Shown piece by piece: positions 17,862 through 25,388 of a stretch of 64,000 nucleotides of DNA (position 1 is its first letter; the number at the start of each line of letters is the position of its first letter). Location of the stretch: contig NZ_JIAN01000005.1 in NCBI RefSeq assembly GCF_000688475.1, positions 1,054,001 to 1,118,000 of the forward strand. The letters run 5' to 3'. Source of the DNA: Cellulomonas sp. URHE0023. Lineage in GTDB: Bacteria; Actinomycetota; Actinomycetes; Actinomycetales; Cellulomonadaceae. The notes beneath the pieces are model-generated. The model ran no database searches and was not told where the DNA came from. It was given only the letters and a program-made list of their open reading frames with translations. A program made the position numbers and the translations under genes.

Positions 17862-18451
17862 GCCTCGATGATCTTGCCCTGCGCGCTGACCTGGTTGGCC
17901 GCGTTCTTCGCTGCAAACCCGCCGACCACCAGCAGCACGCCCGCGACGAACGCGAACAGACCCAGGATCACCACGACGACCTTGACGGACGTCTGGGGGT
18001 GCGTGATGAGCAGCAGGCCGATGAGGAACGACACGAGACCGGACGCGAGCAGCCACATCCACGCCGCGTCCCTCGCGCGGTAGCGCGCGACCGCCCCGAT
18101 GATCTGCAGGATCCCCACGAGCAGGATCCAGATCGCGATCAACCAGAAGATGAAGGTGGCCGTCTTCTCGGTCCAGAACACGGCAACCAGACCGATCACC
18201 AGGCTGACCACGCCGGCGAGCAGCCACCACCCCGCACCCGCCTCTCTGCGGTTGCTGAACCACTCGGCGATCGCCACGATCCCGTCGATCACCGCGAAGA
18301 TCCCGAAGATCCAGACGAGCGCGGTGACGGACCACAGCGGGTTGGCAAGCATGATCCCGCCGAGGATCAGCAGGAACACGCCGCGCACGACGGGCACCCA
18401 CCAGATGCGCTTGATGGCGGCGGCGGTCTCGGCGGCAGACGGGTTGGACAT
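17858..18451 (-). CDS. HdeD/DUF308-family membrane protein
   Basis: A 197-residue protein with six regularly spaced membrane helices in three repeated pairs, the DUF308 pattern first named for E. coli HdeD. Typical features are RGVFLLILGGIMLANP, IFGIFAVIDGIVAI and LLITHPQTSVKVVVVILG. The role is unknown outside enterobacterial acid resistance. ATG 18451 is preceded by GGAG. Monocistronic. Confidence 0.88.
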   Translation of the reverse strand: MSNPSAAETAAAIKRIWWVPVVRGVFLLILGGIMLANPLWSVTALVWIFGIFAVIDGIVAIAEWFSNRREAGAGWWLLAGVVSLVIGLVAVFWTEKTATFIFWLIAIWILLVGILQIIGAVARYRARDAAWMWLLASGLVSFLIGLLLITHPQTSVKVVVVILGLFAFVAGVLLVVGGFAAKNAANQVSAQGKIIEA

Positions 18452-18613
18452 CGGGGCCTCCAGTCGGAGCGGCAGCGCCCGTGCGCTGGCTCGTGCGCCA
18501 CGCTAGTGGAACGTTCCCGACAATTCCCGCCTTCGGGCGTGCGATCCCAGGTCAGAGCAGACGTTCCGCCGGTGCGGACGGCGTCAGGACCTGGCCAACG
18601 GGGTCCGGCTGCC

Positions 18614-18626
18614 TAGACTCGCCCCT
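18614..18626 (+). promoter_or_regulatory. Probable -10 box of a leaderless transcript (flippase-like gene)
   Basis: TAGACT (18614-18619) lies 7 bp before ATG 18627. No Shine-Dalgarno is present, which favours a leaderless mRNA. The -35 region is weak. Confidence 0.4.
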
Positions 18627-21173
18627 ATGTCCGCGACGCCGTCCGCAAGTCGCGCGGCGGCCGTCGATCCTGCCGCCGCGGGCGTCGACGAGGCACCTGT
18701 CGACGTCGCTGCCCCGGCACGCACCCCCGTCGAGGTCATCGACATCCCGACTGCGCGCGTGCACCACCCGAGCGACCTTCTCGGCACGATCCTGTCGGGA
18801 CTCGCGATCGTCCTGGTCATGGCCCTGGCGACGTACGCGCACAACACCACGACCGGGGTCGCCGAGGACGTCCAGGGCTTCGCGACGCTCCTGTCCCAGA
18901 TCCTCTTCGTGCCCGTCCAGGTGCTCGAGGGCTTCGTGACCCTCGTCGTCCCGCTGGCCGTGATCACCGAGCTCGCCTTCCGGCGACTGGGACGGCAGCT
19001 GCTCGAGGGCCTGCTTGCGGCGCTCGTCGCAGTGCTGCTCAACGAGATCGTGCGGTACGCGGTGGAGCACCTCGCGCCGGACGCGCTTGCGGTCGGTCTG
19101 TCGATCCGGTCCGACGGCGAGTGGCTGGTGACGCTGCCTGGCTACCTCGCGATGCTCGTCGGGCTGCTCACCGTCGTCGGACCTCGCGCACGTCGGCGGA
19201 CCGTGAAGTGGTCGTGGAACCTGCTCTGGGTCGCGACGGGCGTGCTGCTGATCACCGCGGGAGTCTCACTTCCGGGCCTCATGGTCTCGTTCCTCGTCGG
19301 CCGCGTCGCCGGCCTGGGGGTGCGGTACCTGTCCGGGGTCCTCTCGGAGCGCGCCTACGGCGAGAGCCTCGTGTCCGGGGTCCGGCGGGCCGGCTTCGAG
19401 CCGGTGCGCCTCGTGCGCGTCGCCGACCCGACCACCGACGCCGAGGCGGCCGACTCCAAGGCCTCGGTGCCGGACCTCGGTACCGACCCCGCTGCGCGTG
19501 CCCTGACCCGATCGACCCGCGACCGCGTGTACGCCCTCACCACCGACGCCGGCGACGACCTCGACCTCGTCGTGATCGACGGTGACCGGCAGGTGGTCGG
19601 CATGCTCACGCGACTGTGGCGGAGCCTGCGGATGCGAGGGATCGAGGGACGTTCTGTCGTCTCCCTGCGGCAGGCGTCCGAGCGCGCCGCCCTCCTCGCC
19701 TACGCCGCGCGAGCGTCCGGCGTGCGCACCCCCAAGCTGCTGAGCATGGCCGAGTCCGAGGACTCGATGCTGCTGGTCCAGGAGCGGCCCGGGCGTGCGG
19801 TGCCGCTGGCCGAGCTGCCGCCCGAGGCGTTCACCGACGAGCTGCTCGCGGAGATCTGGGCCCAGCTGCACCTTGCGCACGAGGCCGGGATCGCGCACCG
19901 CGCACTGACCAGCGACGTCATCCTCGTCGAGGACATCGTCGGCCGACCGGTCGTGTGGATCACCAGCTGGGAGCTCGGCGACGTGGCGTCGTCCGAGCTG
20001 GCCCGGCGCATGGACGTCACCCAGCTCGTCGCGCTCCTGGCCCTGCGGGTCGGAGCCGCCCGAGCGGTCGGATCGGCAGCCGACGTGCTGCCGGACCACG
20101 ACATCGGCGCGATCGGTCCGCTGCTCCAGACGATCACGCTGCCGCGCCTCACCCGCGACGAGATGCGCGCGCACAAGCAGGTCCTCACCGAGCTGCGGAC
20201 GGCCCTGATCGCCAGGCTGCCCGAGGCGGACGTGGAACCGCAGCAGCTCGTGAGGTTCGGCGCCCGGACCGTGCTGACCGTCGTCGTCCCGATCGTGGCC
20301 GTGCTGTTCGTCATCACGTCCATCAACATCGACGAGATCTCACTGGCCCTGTCGCAGAGCGACTCGCGCTGGACGGCGCTCGCGTTCGCGCTGGGCATGC
20401 TCACGCTCGTCGGTGCCGCTCTCGCGTTCGTCGCGTTCTCGCCCGTCAAGCTCCGGCTGTGGACGACGATCCTGGTCCAGACCGCCGCGGCCTTCGTCGC
20501 CCTCGCAGCCCCTGCCGGGCTCGGCCCAGCCGCGCTCAACCTGCGGATGCTGACCAAGCGGGGGGTCACCGCCAGCCTCTCGGCCGCGACCGTCGCGCTC
20601 GTCCAGGTCAGCCAGCTCATCGTGACGCTCGGGCTGCTTCTCGTCCTGACGCTCGTGTCCGGGAACAAGGAGTCGGCCCTGCCGATCTCGCCCGTGGTGC
20701 TCATCGTGATCGGCATCGTCGCCGGTCTCGTCGCCATGTCGCTGCTGATCCCGCGCGTCAGGCAGTGGGTGCTCGCAAAGACCCTTCCGACGCTGCGGCA
20801 GACGTGGCCGCGGCTCATCGAGGTCGTCGGTCAGCCGTGGCGGCTGGCCCTGGCGCTCGCGGGCAACCTGATCATGACGCTCGGGTTCATCTTCGCGTTC
20901 TACGCCTCGATGGAGGCCTTCGGGCAGCACGCCACCCTGATCCAGGTCGCCCTGGTCTACCTCGCCGGCAACACCGCCGGCGCGCTGATCCCCACCCCCG
21001 GCGGCATGGGCACGATCGAGCTGGGACTCGCGACGGCGCTCGCGAGCATCACCGGCATGAACGCCGGTATCGCGACGTCCGTCGCCATCGTGTTCCGCGT
21101 CGTGACCTACTGGTTGCGCATCCCCATCGGATGGGTGGCCATGCAGTACCTGCAGAAGCGGGGCGAGCTCTGA
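18627..21173 (+). CDS. Flippase-like (YbhN/UPF0104) membrane protein with degenerate kinase domain
   Basis: An 848-residue, three-part protein. Residues about 50-225 hold some six membrane segments. Residues about 240-540 resemble a protein-kinase-like fold, but the catalytic loop reads HRALTSDVILVED in place of HRDLxxxN and the DFG position reads ITSWELG, so it is probably a pseudokinase. Residues about 555-845 are a lysylphosphatidylglycerol-synthase-type transmembrane domain (eight helices; GLGPAALNLRMLTKRG, PTPGGMGTIELGL). The family is linked to lipid or glycolipid translocation. The substrate cannot be told. Confidence 0.85.
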   Translation: MSATPSASRAAAVDPAAAGVDEAPVDVAAPARTPVEVIDIPTARVHHPSDLLGTILSGLAIVLVMALATYAHNTTTGVAEDVQGFATLLSQILFVPVQVLEGFVTLVVPLAVITELAFRRLGRQLLEGLLAALVAVLLNEIVRYAVEHLAPDALAVGLSIRSDGEWLVTLPGYLAMLVGLLTVVGPRARRRTVKWSWNLLWVATGVLLITAGVSLPGLMVSFLVGRVAGLGVRYLSGVLSERAYGESLVSGVRRAGFEPVRLVRVADPTTDAEAADSKASVPDLGTDPAARALTRSTRDRVYALTTDAGDDLDLVVIDGDRQVVGMLTRLWRSLRMRGIEGRSVVSLRQASERAALLAYAARASGVRTPKLLSMAESEDSMLLVQERPGRAVPLAELPPEAFTDELLAEIWAQLHLAHEAGIAHRALTSDVILVEDIVGRPVVWITSWELGDVASSELARRMDVTQLVALLALRVGAARAVGSAADVLPDHDIGAIGPLLQTITLPRLTRDEMRAHKQVLTELRTALIARLPEADVEPQQLVRFGARTVLTVVVPIVAVLFVITSINIDEISLALSQSDSRWTALAFALGMLTLVGAALAFVAFSPVKLRLWTTILVQTAAAFVALAAPAGLGPAALNLRMLTKRGVTASLSAATVALVQVSQLIVTLGLLLVLTLVSGNKESALPISPVVLIVIGIVAGLVAMSLLIPRVRQWVLAKTLPTLRQTWPRLIEVVGQPWRLALALAGNLIMTLGFIFAFYASMEAFGQHATLIQVALVYLAGNTAGALIPTPGGMGTIELGLATALASITGMNAGIATSVAIVFRVVTYWLRIPIGWVAMQYLQKRGEL

Positions 21174-21213
21174 GCTCCCGAGCGGGACGCTCGCTCGCGC
21201 CGCCCGGACAGAC

Positions 21214-21248
21214 CTCCGGGCCGGTACGACATGCGTACCGGCCCGGAG
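21214..21248. terminator. Bidirectional terminator, perfect 15-bp stem
   Basis: CTCCGGGCCGGTACG (21214-21228) pairs perfectly with 21234-21248 around a 5-nt loop. It lies between the convergent stops of the flippase-like gene (plus) and the SHOCT gene (minus), so it can serve both. Confidence 0.85.
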
Positions 21249-21270
21249 ACTTACTGAGTCGAGCTGACGG

Positions 21271-21654
21271 TCAGGCGAGCGCCTTGGCCTTGAGTGCCTC
21301 GAACTCGGTCTGCGAGATCGTGCCGGCGTCGAGGAGTGCCTTGGCGTCGGTGATGTGCTCGGCGGGAGACTTCCCCGATCCGGCGACCGACCGGATGTAG
21401 CTGTCCGTGTTGGCCTGTGCCTCCTGGACCTGCTTGACCTGCCGCTCTGCCATGCTCCGACCGCGGGCGATGATGTAGATCAGCGCCACCAGGAACGGCA
21501 GGAAGATCAGGCCGATCATCCAGACGGCCTTCCACCAGCCGCTGAGGGCGTGGTCGCGGAAGAGGTCCCCGATGATCTGGAACAGGATGATCAGGTAGAC
21601 GACGAACAGGAACCACCAGATCATCAGCCACAACCACTGCGAAAAGTTGTTCAT
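21271..21654 (-). CDS. PLD-nuclease-N-like/SHOCT-domain membrane protein
   Basis: A 127-residue protein: two membrane helices (residues about 7-30 and 42-62) in a cardiolipin-synthase-N-like arrangement, a charged linker with ARGRSMAERQVKQVQEAQ, then a C-terminal SHOCT motif (ITDAKALLDAGTISQTEFEALKAKAL). SHOCT segments are thought to mediate oligomerisation. ATG 21654 has GAGAGAGG upstream; longer starts are less credible. Confidence 0.85.
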   Translation of the reverse strand: MNNFSQWLWLMIWWFLFVVYLIILFQIIGDLFRDHALSGWWKAVWMIGLIFLPFLVALIYIIARGRSMAERQVKQVQEAQANTDSYIRSVAGSGKSPAEHITDAKALLDAGTISQTEFEALKAKALA

Positions 21655-21852
21655 GCGACCCTCTCTCCACCTGGACCAGCCCCGAGTGGCCGGTCCGCTG
21701 CCTGAGGCTAACCGACAAAACTCAAAATCTGCACGAGAGCGACACAATTAGTACGCATGGGCAATCAAACGGTCGGCGCCCCGGCCTGCAGTGACGGGTC
21801 CGATGGCTGCGGGGGCGGGACATCACGGGCCGACGTCAACGCTTCCGGGACC
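21655..21852. other. Intergenic region upstream of the SHOCT gene
   Basis: The part next to the gene (about 21705-21755) is AT-richer than its surroundings and probably holds the minus-strand promoter of the SHOCT gene. I see no credible gene here. Confidence 0.4.
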
Positions 21853-21959
21853 CGCGTCCGGACATGCCGACGTGCCGCGTCCGGACATGCCGACGTGCCG
21901 CGTCCGGACATGCCGACGTGCCGCGTCCGGACATGTCGACGTGCCGCCTCCGGACATGG
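21853..21959. repeat. Array of 23-bp tandem repeats (about 4.6 copies)
   Basis: The unit CGCGTCCGGACATGCCGAC followed by GTGC repeats with an exact 23-bp period: TCCGG recurs at 21857, 21880, 21903, 21926 and 21949. Copies one to three are identical; the fourth and fifth carry single changes. Each unit contains the palindrome TCCGGA. Because 23 is not a multiple of three and no spacers occur, it is neither coding nor CRISPR. It lies just beyond the terminator of the riboswitch-controlled gene. Confidence 0.9.
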
Positions 21960-21965
21960 CAAGAC

Positions 21966-21989
21966 CCCCGGTCGATGTCGACCAGGGGC
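21966..21989 (-). terminator. Terminator of the riboswitch-controlled small gene
   Basis: CCCCCGGTCGA and TCGACCAGGGG form an 11-bp stem with one mismatch and a very short loop. On the minus strand the stem is followed by TCTT. It lies 20 bp beyond the stop of the 49-codon gene. Confidence 0.6.
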
Positions 21990-22009
21990 CTCGGGCGAAG
22001 CTGCGGTGA

Positions 22010-22159
22010 TCAGGCGGTGGCGTGCTCGCGCTGCGCCGGGATCAGGTCCATCGCGTTGCCGCGGGCGGCGAGTCCGGCCCAGGCCTGCACGCGGGTGGCG
22101 GGAAGCTTGATGGGGAGCGATGCCTCGGACGGGTCGACTGAGTAACCACGCTGGTCCAT
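22010..22159 (-). CDS. 49-residue protein of unknown function under a c-di-GMP riboswitch
   Basis: The ATG at 22159 follows AGGA by 7 nt and opens 49 codons ending in TGA (22010-22012). The protein starts MDQRGYSVDPSEASLPIK and ends AQREHATA; it contains LPATRVQAWAGLAARGN and has no signal peptide, membrane helix or cysteine. About 88% of third codon positions are G or C, as in neighbouring genes. It lies between a c-di-GMP-I riboswitch and a terminator, so it is the only gene the riboswitch can control. I do not recognise a family. A small regulatory or effector protein of c-di-GMP-linked physiology is an inference. Confidence 0.7.
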   Translation of the reverse strand: MDQRGYSVDPSEASLPIKLPATRVQAWAGLAARGNAMDLIPAQREHATA

Positions 22160-22173
22160 GTGACTGTCCTGAC

Positions 22174-22250
22174 TGTTCGGTAGCCCGGCTGACCCTGAAG
22201 GTCCCGTGGCTTTGCGTCCCCTCCTTGCAGAGGGTTTGCCTTTTCGCTGA
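22174..22250 (-). promoter_or_regulatory. c-di-GMP-I (GEMM-I) riboswitch
   Basis: On the minus strand the conserved GEMM-I core is present in order: AAGGCAAACC; a P1b hairpin CCCTC/GAGGG closed by a GCAA (GNRA) tetraloop; the tetraloop receptor GGGACGCAAAGCC; then a second hairpin (ACC-TTCA-GGGT) and GCCGGGCTACCG. The base aligned with ligand-contacting G20 appears to be G, favouring c-di-GMP over cGAMP. The 5' ACTTGTC and 3' GACAGT flanks could extend P1; the 3' flank overlaps the AGGA ribosome site (22167-22170), suggesting translational control. The start codon lies 15 nt beyond the aptamer. Confidence 0.93.
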
Positions 22251-22258
22251 CAAGTCCG

Positions 22259-22287
22259 ACATTAGACGACAGATGTCCGGGACGGAA
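22259..22287 (-). promoter_or_regulatory. Putative promoter of the riboswitch transcript
   Basis: TAATGT (22259-22264, minus strand) fits an actinobacterial -10 box. TTCCGT (22282-22287) lies 17 bp upstream as a weak -35. Transcription would start near 22252, directly at the aptamer. Confidence 0.45.
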
Positions 22288-22703
22288 GCGATCGGACCCG
22301 ACCACGTTCGGACACTCGGCCATTTCACTCGTGTGGCGGTATCTGGACCGCTGCGCGAGGGTCGTCCTGGCCTCACCCGGTGCAATCCGGACGGTCGACC
22401 ATCTCACCAGACGGACCCGCGGGTGTGAGACGCAGCACCTTGTGGGGTCGCCGGCACGGACGCCGGGATAGGCGCCGGTGTACCGCTAAGCCTCTGACCT
22501 GCACGAATGCGGTTGGCTGACTCGCCGTCCCGGGTGGTGAGACCGGCCCGTTGGAGTGAACGCCCACCCGGTGATGCTGCCCGAGACGACCGGGATGCGG
22601 TCCCTCGTCGGACGGCCCCTGAGACAGGTGCGGCACCCCAGAACAGGTCGTGGTGCACCTGCGGCCGGGCGGGCGGCACGCACCGAGTGCATTCGTGTCC
22701 GCT
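22288..22703. other. Apparently non-coding stretch
   Basis: No frame here has a ribosome site, recognisable protein or consistent codon use. The part at about 22437-22560 contains several short complementary GC segments (for example ACCGC/GCGGT) but no RNA family I can name. Confidence 0.4.
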
Positions 22704-22940
22704 TCAGAAGCCGGCGCCCGCGCGCGTGGCGAGGGCCGTGTCGCGATGGGTCATGCGTCGGCGCTCGGCGGCCTCGAGCTCCGCGGCCTCGAGCTCCGTC
22801 CAGGCCCAGTCTGGACGGCGCAGGGCGGGTCGGCGCAGGGCGGGTCGAGGCACACGGCGCAGCCGTTCGCGGCCGGCACCGAGGACGACTCGGGGGACGG
22901 GGATGCGCACCGTGCGCACGTCGTACGTCAGCGCGACCAT
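22704..22940 (-). CDS. 78-residue repeat-containing protein coupled to the ArsR-type regulator
   Basis: The ATG at 22940 lies 1 nt after the stop of the upstream regulator gene (TGACATG). Two internal duplications are visible: ELEAAELEAAE and RRPALRRPALRRPD, encoded by near-exact 15-bp DNA repeats. The N-terminus MVALTYDVRTVRIPVPRVV looks like a beta-strand; the remainder is strongly charged. No family is recognised. Coupling supports translation, but the simple repeats make it uncertain. Confidence 0.5.
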   Translation of the reverse strand: MVALTYDVRTVRIPVPRVVLGAGRERLRRVPRPALRRPALRRPDWAWTELEAAELEAAERRRMTHRDTALATRAGAGF

Positions 22941-22941
22941 G

Positions 22942-23613
22942 TCACGCCTCCTCAGGCGAGTTGTGAGAGTTCAGCTTGGGGGCGTCGGACGCCTCCGGAC
23001 CGGGTGCTTCGGGGTAGCCGAGATCGGGGTGGCTGGTCGAGAACCAGCGCATGAGCCGGGCGCCTGCGGGGCGGGACGACGGGTCCGACGAACGGGCGAG
23101 CAACGGTTCGATGAGGGCCGTCACCGCCTCGTTGATACGGTCCGCCTCGTCGGGTGTCGCCCAGTAGGACTCTCGGAGCATGGCGACCGCGGGACGCTGA
23201 CCGGCGAGCTCGGTCCGGTCGGCTCGTGCGCGCAGGAAGTCCACGAACCGGTCCGCCTCCTGGCGGACCGCGATCTCCGCGAACTCGACCACCGCGTGCA
23301 CCGAGCCCGGGACCGACTCGTCGGGCGTGAACAGCTGCCGCGCCTCGACGTGCCGCCAGGGACGCTCGCGACCGCGCCGCTCAGCGGGCTCGACGAAGCC
23401 GTAGCGCGCGAGCAGTCGCAGGTGGAACGAGCAGTTGGCCACGGTCTCGCCCGTGTGCTTGGCGCACTGGGTGGCCGTGGCCTCGCCGACGCTGTCCAGG
23501 TAGTCGAGCAGTGCGAGCCGCAGCGGGTGCGCCAGAGCGCGGATCCGCTCGGGGTCGCTGGTGCGCTCCTGCCCCGCGGGGGCGTGGGCTGCGGTGGTGT
23601 CGTCCGTGCTCAT
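22942..23613 (-). CDS. ArsR-type winged-helix regulator
   Basis: A 223-residue regulator with an N-terminal HTH_20 domain: ERIRALAHPLRLALLDYL, ATQCAKHTGETVANCSFHLRLLARYGFVE (recognition helix) and a wing RGRERPWRHV. The C-terminal part is helical and may bind an effector or a partner. I chose ATG 23613, which is preceded by a -10-like TACGGT 6 bp away (leaderless). Three TTGCGC(AA) boxes lie upstream, probably for autoregulation. A 78-residue gene follows with 1 nt between. Confidence 0.85.
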   Translation of the reverse strand: MSTDDTTAAHAPAGQERTSDPERIRALAHPLRLALLDYLDSVGEATATQCAKHTGETVANCSFHLRLLARYGFVEPAERRGRERPWRHVEARQLFTPDESVPGSVHAVVEFAEIAVRQEADRFVDFLRARADRTELAGQRPAVAMLRESYWATPDEADRINEAVTALIEPLLARSSDPSSRPAGARLMRWFSTSHPDLGYPEAPGPEASDAPKLNSHNSPEEA

Positions 23614-23625
23614 GACCCCACCGTA
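23614..23625 (-). promoter_or_regulatory. Probable -10 box of a leaderless ArsR transcript
   Basis: TACGGT (23620-23625, minus strand) lies 6 bp from the ATG at 23613. TTGCGC within the operator could act as -35 at an 18-bp spacing, so repressor binding would block RNA polymerase. Confidence 0.45.
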
Positions 23626-23641
23626 GAACGCGAAACGCACG

Positions 23642-23675
23642 TTGCGCAAGAGATGTTGCGCAACGTTTATTGCGC
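23642..23675 (-). promoter_or_regulatory. Three TTGCGC(AA) operator boxes with 14-bp spacing
   Basis: Palindromes TTGCGCAA start at 23642 and 23656, and the half-matching TTGCGC at 23670, each exactly 14 bp apart. They sit 29-62 bp upstream of the ArsR-type start and overlap its likely -35. They are best read as the regulator's own operator. Confidence 0.7.
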
Positions 23676-23708
23676 GTCAACCGGACTGGGCGACGCCGTC
23701 CACACAAG

Positions 23709-23750
23709 CGAAGGCCCCCACCTCTGGGGGTCCAGAGATGGGGGCCTTCG
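23709..23750 (-). terminator. Terminator of the CsbD-like gene
   Basis: A 19-bp stem (23709-23727 with 23732-23750, one wobble) and a GGGT loop lie 15 bp beyond the CsbD-like stop. The arms are CGAAGGCCCCCACCTCTGG and its near-complement. Confidence 0.85.
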
Positions 23751-23765
23751 TGAGCGGGCAGCTCG

Positions 23766-23936
23766 TTACTTGAACGCGTCCTTGACCTTCTCGCCCGCCT
23801 GCTTGAGGTCTGCGCCGGCCTGGTCGGCCTTGCCCTCAGCCTCGAGCCGTTCGTCGTCGGTCGCCTTGCCGGCGGCCTCCTTGACCTTGCCCTTGGCGCT
23901 CTGCGCGGTATTGGAGACCTTGTCGTCGAGTCCCAT
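23766..23936 (-). CDS. CsbD-family small stress protein
   Basis: A 56-residue, highly charged protein, MGLDDKVSNTAQSAKGKVKE and onward, with GKxKEAAGKATDDERLEAEGKADQ, the CsbD signature. It is hydrophilic and probably disordered or helical. Homologues are general-stress proteins of unknown action. ATG 23936 has GGAAGGGAG upstream and a strong terminator follows, so it is a single-gene unit. Confidence 0.9.
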   Translation of the reverse strand: MGLDDKVSNTAQSAKGKVKEAAGKATDDERLEAEGKADQAGADLKQAGEKVKDAFK

Positions 23937-24120
23937 GAGAATCGCTCCCTTCCGGGGGTTGGCAACATCTCGACGTTACGGCCGCCCCGAGGGGTGCGCA
24001 TCTCGAGCGACCTCGCCCACGAGCGCGTCGGGCACCTGCCGCCGGAGCCCTGGTGCGTGCTCCGCCTCGTCGGTCGACCCTTGCCCGCTGCTCCAGCACG
24101 ACATCCCTCGCGCCGTCTGT

Positions 24121-24738
24121 TCAGCCGCGCACGCCCACCCGGTACAGGTCTGTGAGCGTGCAGATCTCCGAGCCGTGATGGATCAGCTCGCGGTTCACGT
24201 GCAGCACGAGCTGGGCGAACGGCGCCTGCGCGTCGATGGACGTGGCCTGGCTGAGCCCGACGGTGAAGATGTCGTCGTCGGACATTTCCGAGATCCCCGA
24301 CCTCCACGCATCTGCCGCTGCCGTCAGTGCGGCGATCGCAGGTCCGACCTCACCGGAGTACGTGAGATCCGGCCGGTGGAGACGGTGCCCACCGAACGTC
24401 CAGTCGTACCGCTCGGTGAGCACCTCCGTGAGATGCGCCACGAGCCACGCGACGGTGCGTGCACCGGGCTCGTCAGGTCCGTCCGGCCACTCGACCACCC
24501 ACTCGCCGACCCCGAACCTGCGAGCAGCGACAGACTCGTTCCGCAGACGCACCGAGAGCGCGCCCGGGACGGGCTCCCATGCGAACTCCTCCTGCGTGAT
24601 GGTGACGAGACGTGCGCGCAGCTCGAACCAGGAGAACTCGAGCTGGCTGCGGACCGCAGCACGCGTCGTCGGGATCTCCGTCAGCGACCAGTCGAACTCC
24701 TCGGAGGACGTCACCCGACCGACGGTAGTGACAGCCAC
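24121..24738 (-). CDS. DinB-superfamily protein
   Basis: A 205-residue helical protein resembling DinB_2 and mycothiol-dependent maleylpyruvate isomerase N domains. Potential metal-binding histidines occur in VAHLTEVLTERYDW and LVLHVNRELIHHGSEI. Enzymes of this fold transfer small thiols in actinobacteria; the substrate here is unknown. The gene stands alone, with 30 bp to the acyltransferase stop. Confidence 0.75.
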   Translation of the reverse strand: MAVTTVGRVTSSEEFDWSLTEIPTTRAAVRSQLEFSWFELRARLVTITQEEFAWEPVPGALSVRLRNESVAARRFGVGEWVVEWPDGPDEPGARTVAWLVAHLTEVLTERYDWTFGGHRLHRPDLTYSGEVGPAIAALTAAADAWRSGISEMSDDDIFTVGLSQATSIDAQAPFAQLVLHVNRELIHHGSEICTLTDLYRVGVRG

Positions 24739-24768
24739 CGACAGACGCAGGTCAGTCGGGCTCGCCTG

Positions 24769-25341
24769 TCAGGCGGACTCCTCCCGCAGCCGCGGCTCGG
24801 TCCGACGGGAAGGCGTGAACCCCGACTTGTCGGCGTAGAACGCACGGACGACGTCCATGTCCGCGGGGATGTCGCCCGTGAGCTCGATCGTCGGGCCGAG
24901 GCCCGCAGTCATCGTCGTACGGTCGACGTAGCCGAGCGTGACGGGCAGACCCGTGGCGCGCGCGATCCGGTAGAAGCCCGACTTCCACCCTTGCCCGCTG
25001 CGGGTGCCCTCCGGCGTCACGACCAGGTAGAACCGGTCGCCGTCCTGGATCCGTGCGATCAGCTCGTCGACCAGACCCGCAGGGTTGGAGCGGTCGACCG
25101 GGATGCCACCGAGGGCGCGCATGACCGGCCCCCCGATCCCGCGGAACAACCCGTTCTTGCCCAACCACCGGTACCGCAGCCCGGCCTCACCGGCGATCGC
25201 GAGCATCAGGATGAAGTCCCAGTTCGACGTGTGCGGCGCGCCGATCAGCAGCCCAGCACCGTCCGTCGGCACCCGCTCCGTCTTCAGCGACCAGCGGCTC
25301 ACACGCCAGAACCCGCGCGCCAAGGCATGTTGCACCCTCAT
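24769..25341 (-). CDS. 1-acylglycerol-3-phosphate acyltransferase-like protein (PlsC family)
   Basis: A 190-residue acyltransferase. The HxxxxD-type catalytic motif is APHTSNWDFILM and the lysophosphatidate-binding motif is VVTPEGTRS. GWKSGFYRIARATGLPVTLGYVD is typical of the short 'MMPL-linked' PlsC group. The start at ATG 25341 is 47 bp after the flavoprotein gene on the same strand, so it is probably the last gene of that operon. It would esterify a fatty acyl group onto a lysolipid or related acceptor. Confidence 0.88.
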   Translation of the reverse strand: MRVQHALARGFWRVSRWSLKTERVPTDGAGLLIGAPHTSNWDFILMLAIAGEAGLRYRWLGKNGLFRGIGGPVMRALGGIPVDRSNPAGLVDELIARIQDGDRFYLVVTPEGTRSGQGWKSGFYRIARATGLPVTLGYVDRTTMTAGLGPTIELTGDIPADMDVVRAFYADKSGFTPSRRTEPRLREESA

Positions 25342-25388
25342 CGTTCGCTCACCCCGGAACGGTAGCCGACCGACCGGACGATCCCGAT

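Noticed and set aside
21853..21959. Possible CRISPR array
   Set aside because: Repeats are directly abutting without spacers, and no cas genes are near.
22437..22560. Possible second structured RNA (riboswitch-like) or tRNA
   Set aside because: Only short complementary segments; no conserved core of ydaO, cobalamin, TPP, FMN or SAM switches and no tRNA T-loop.
22404..22679. 91-codon minus-strand frame
   Set aside because: No ribosome site, no recognisable domain and poor codon bias; it overlaps other equally long frames.
23642..23675. Iterons of a replication origin
   Set aside because: Only three boxes, next to a regulator promoter; no replication gene or AT-rich melting region.
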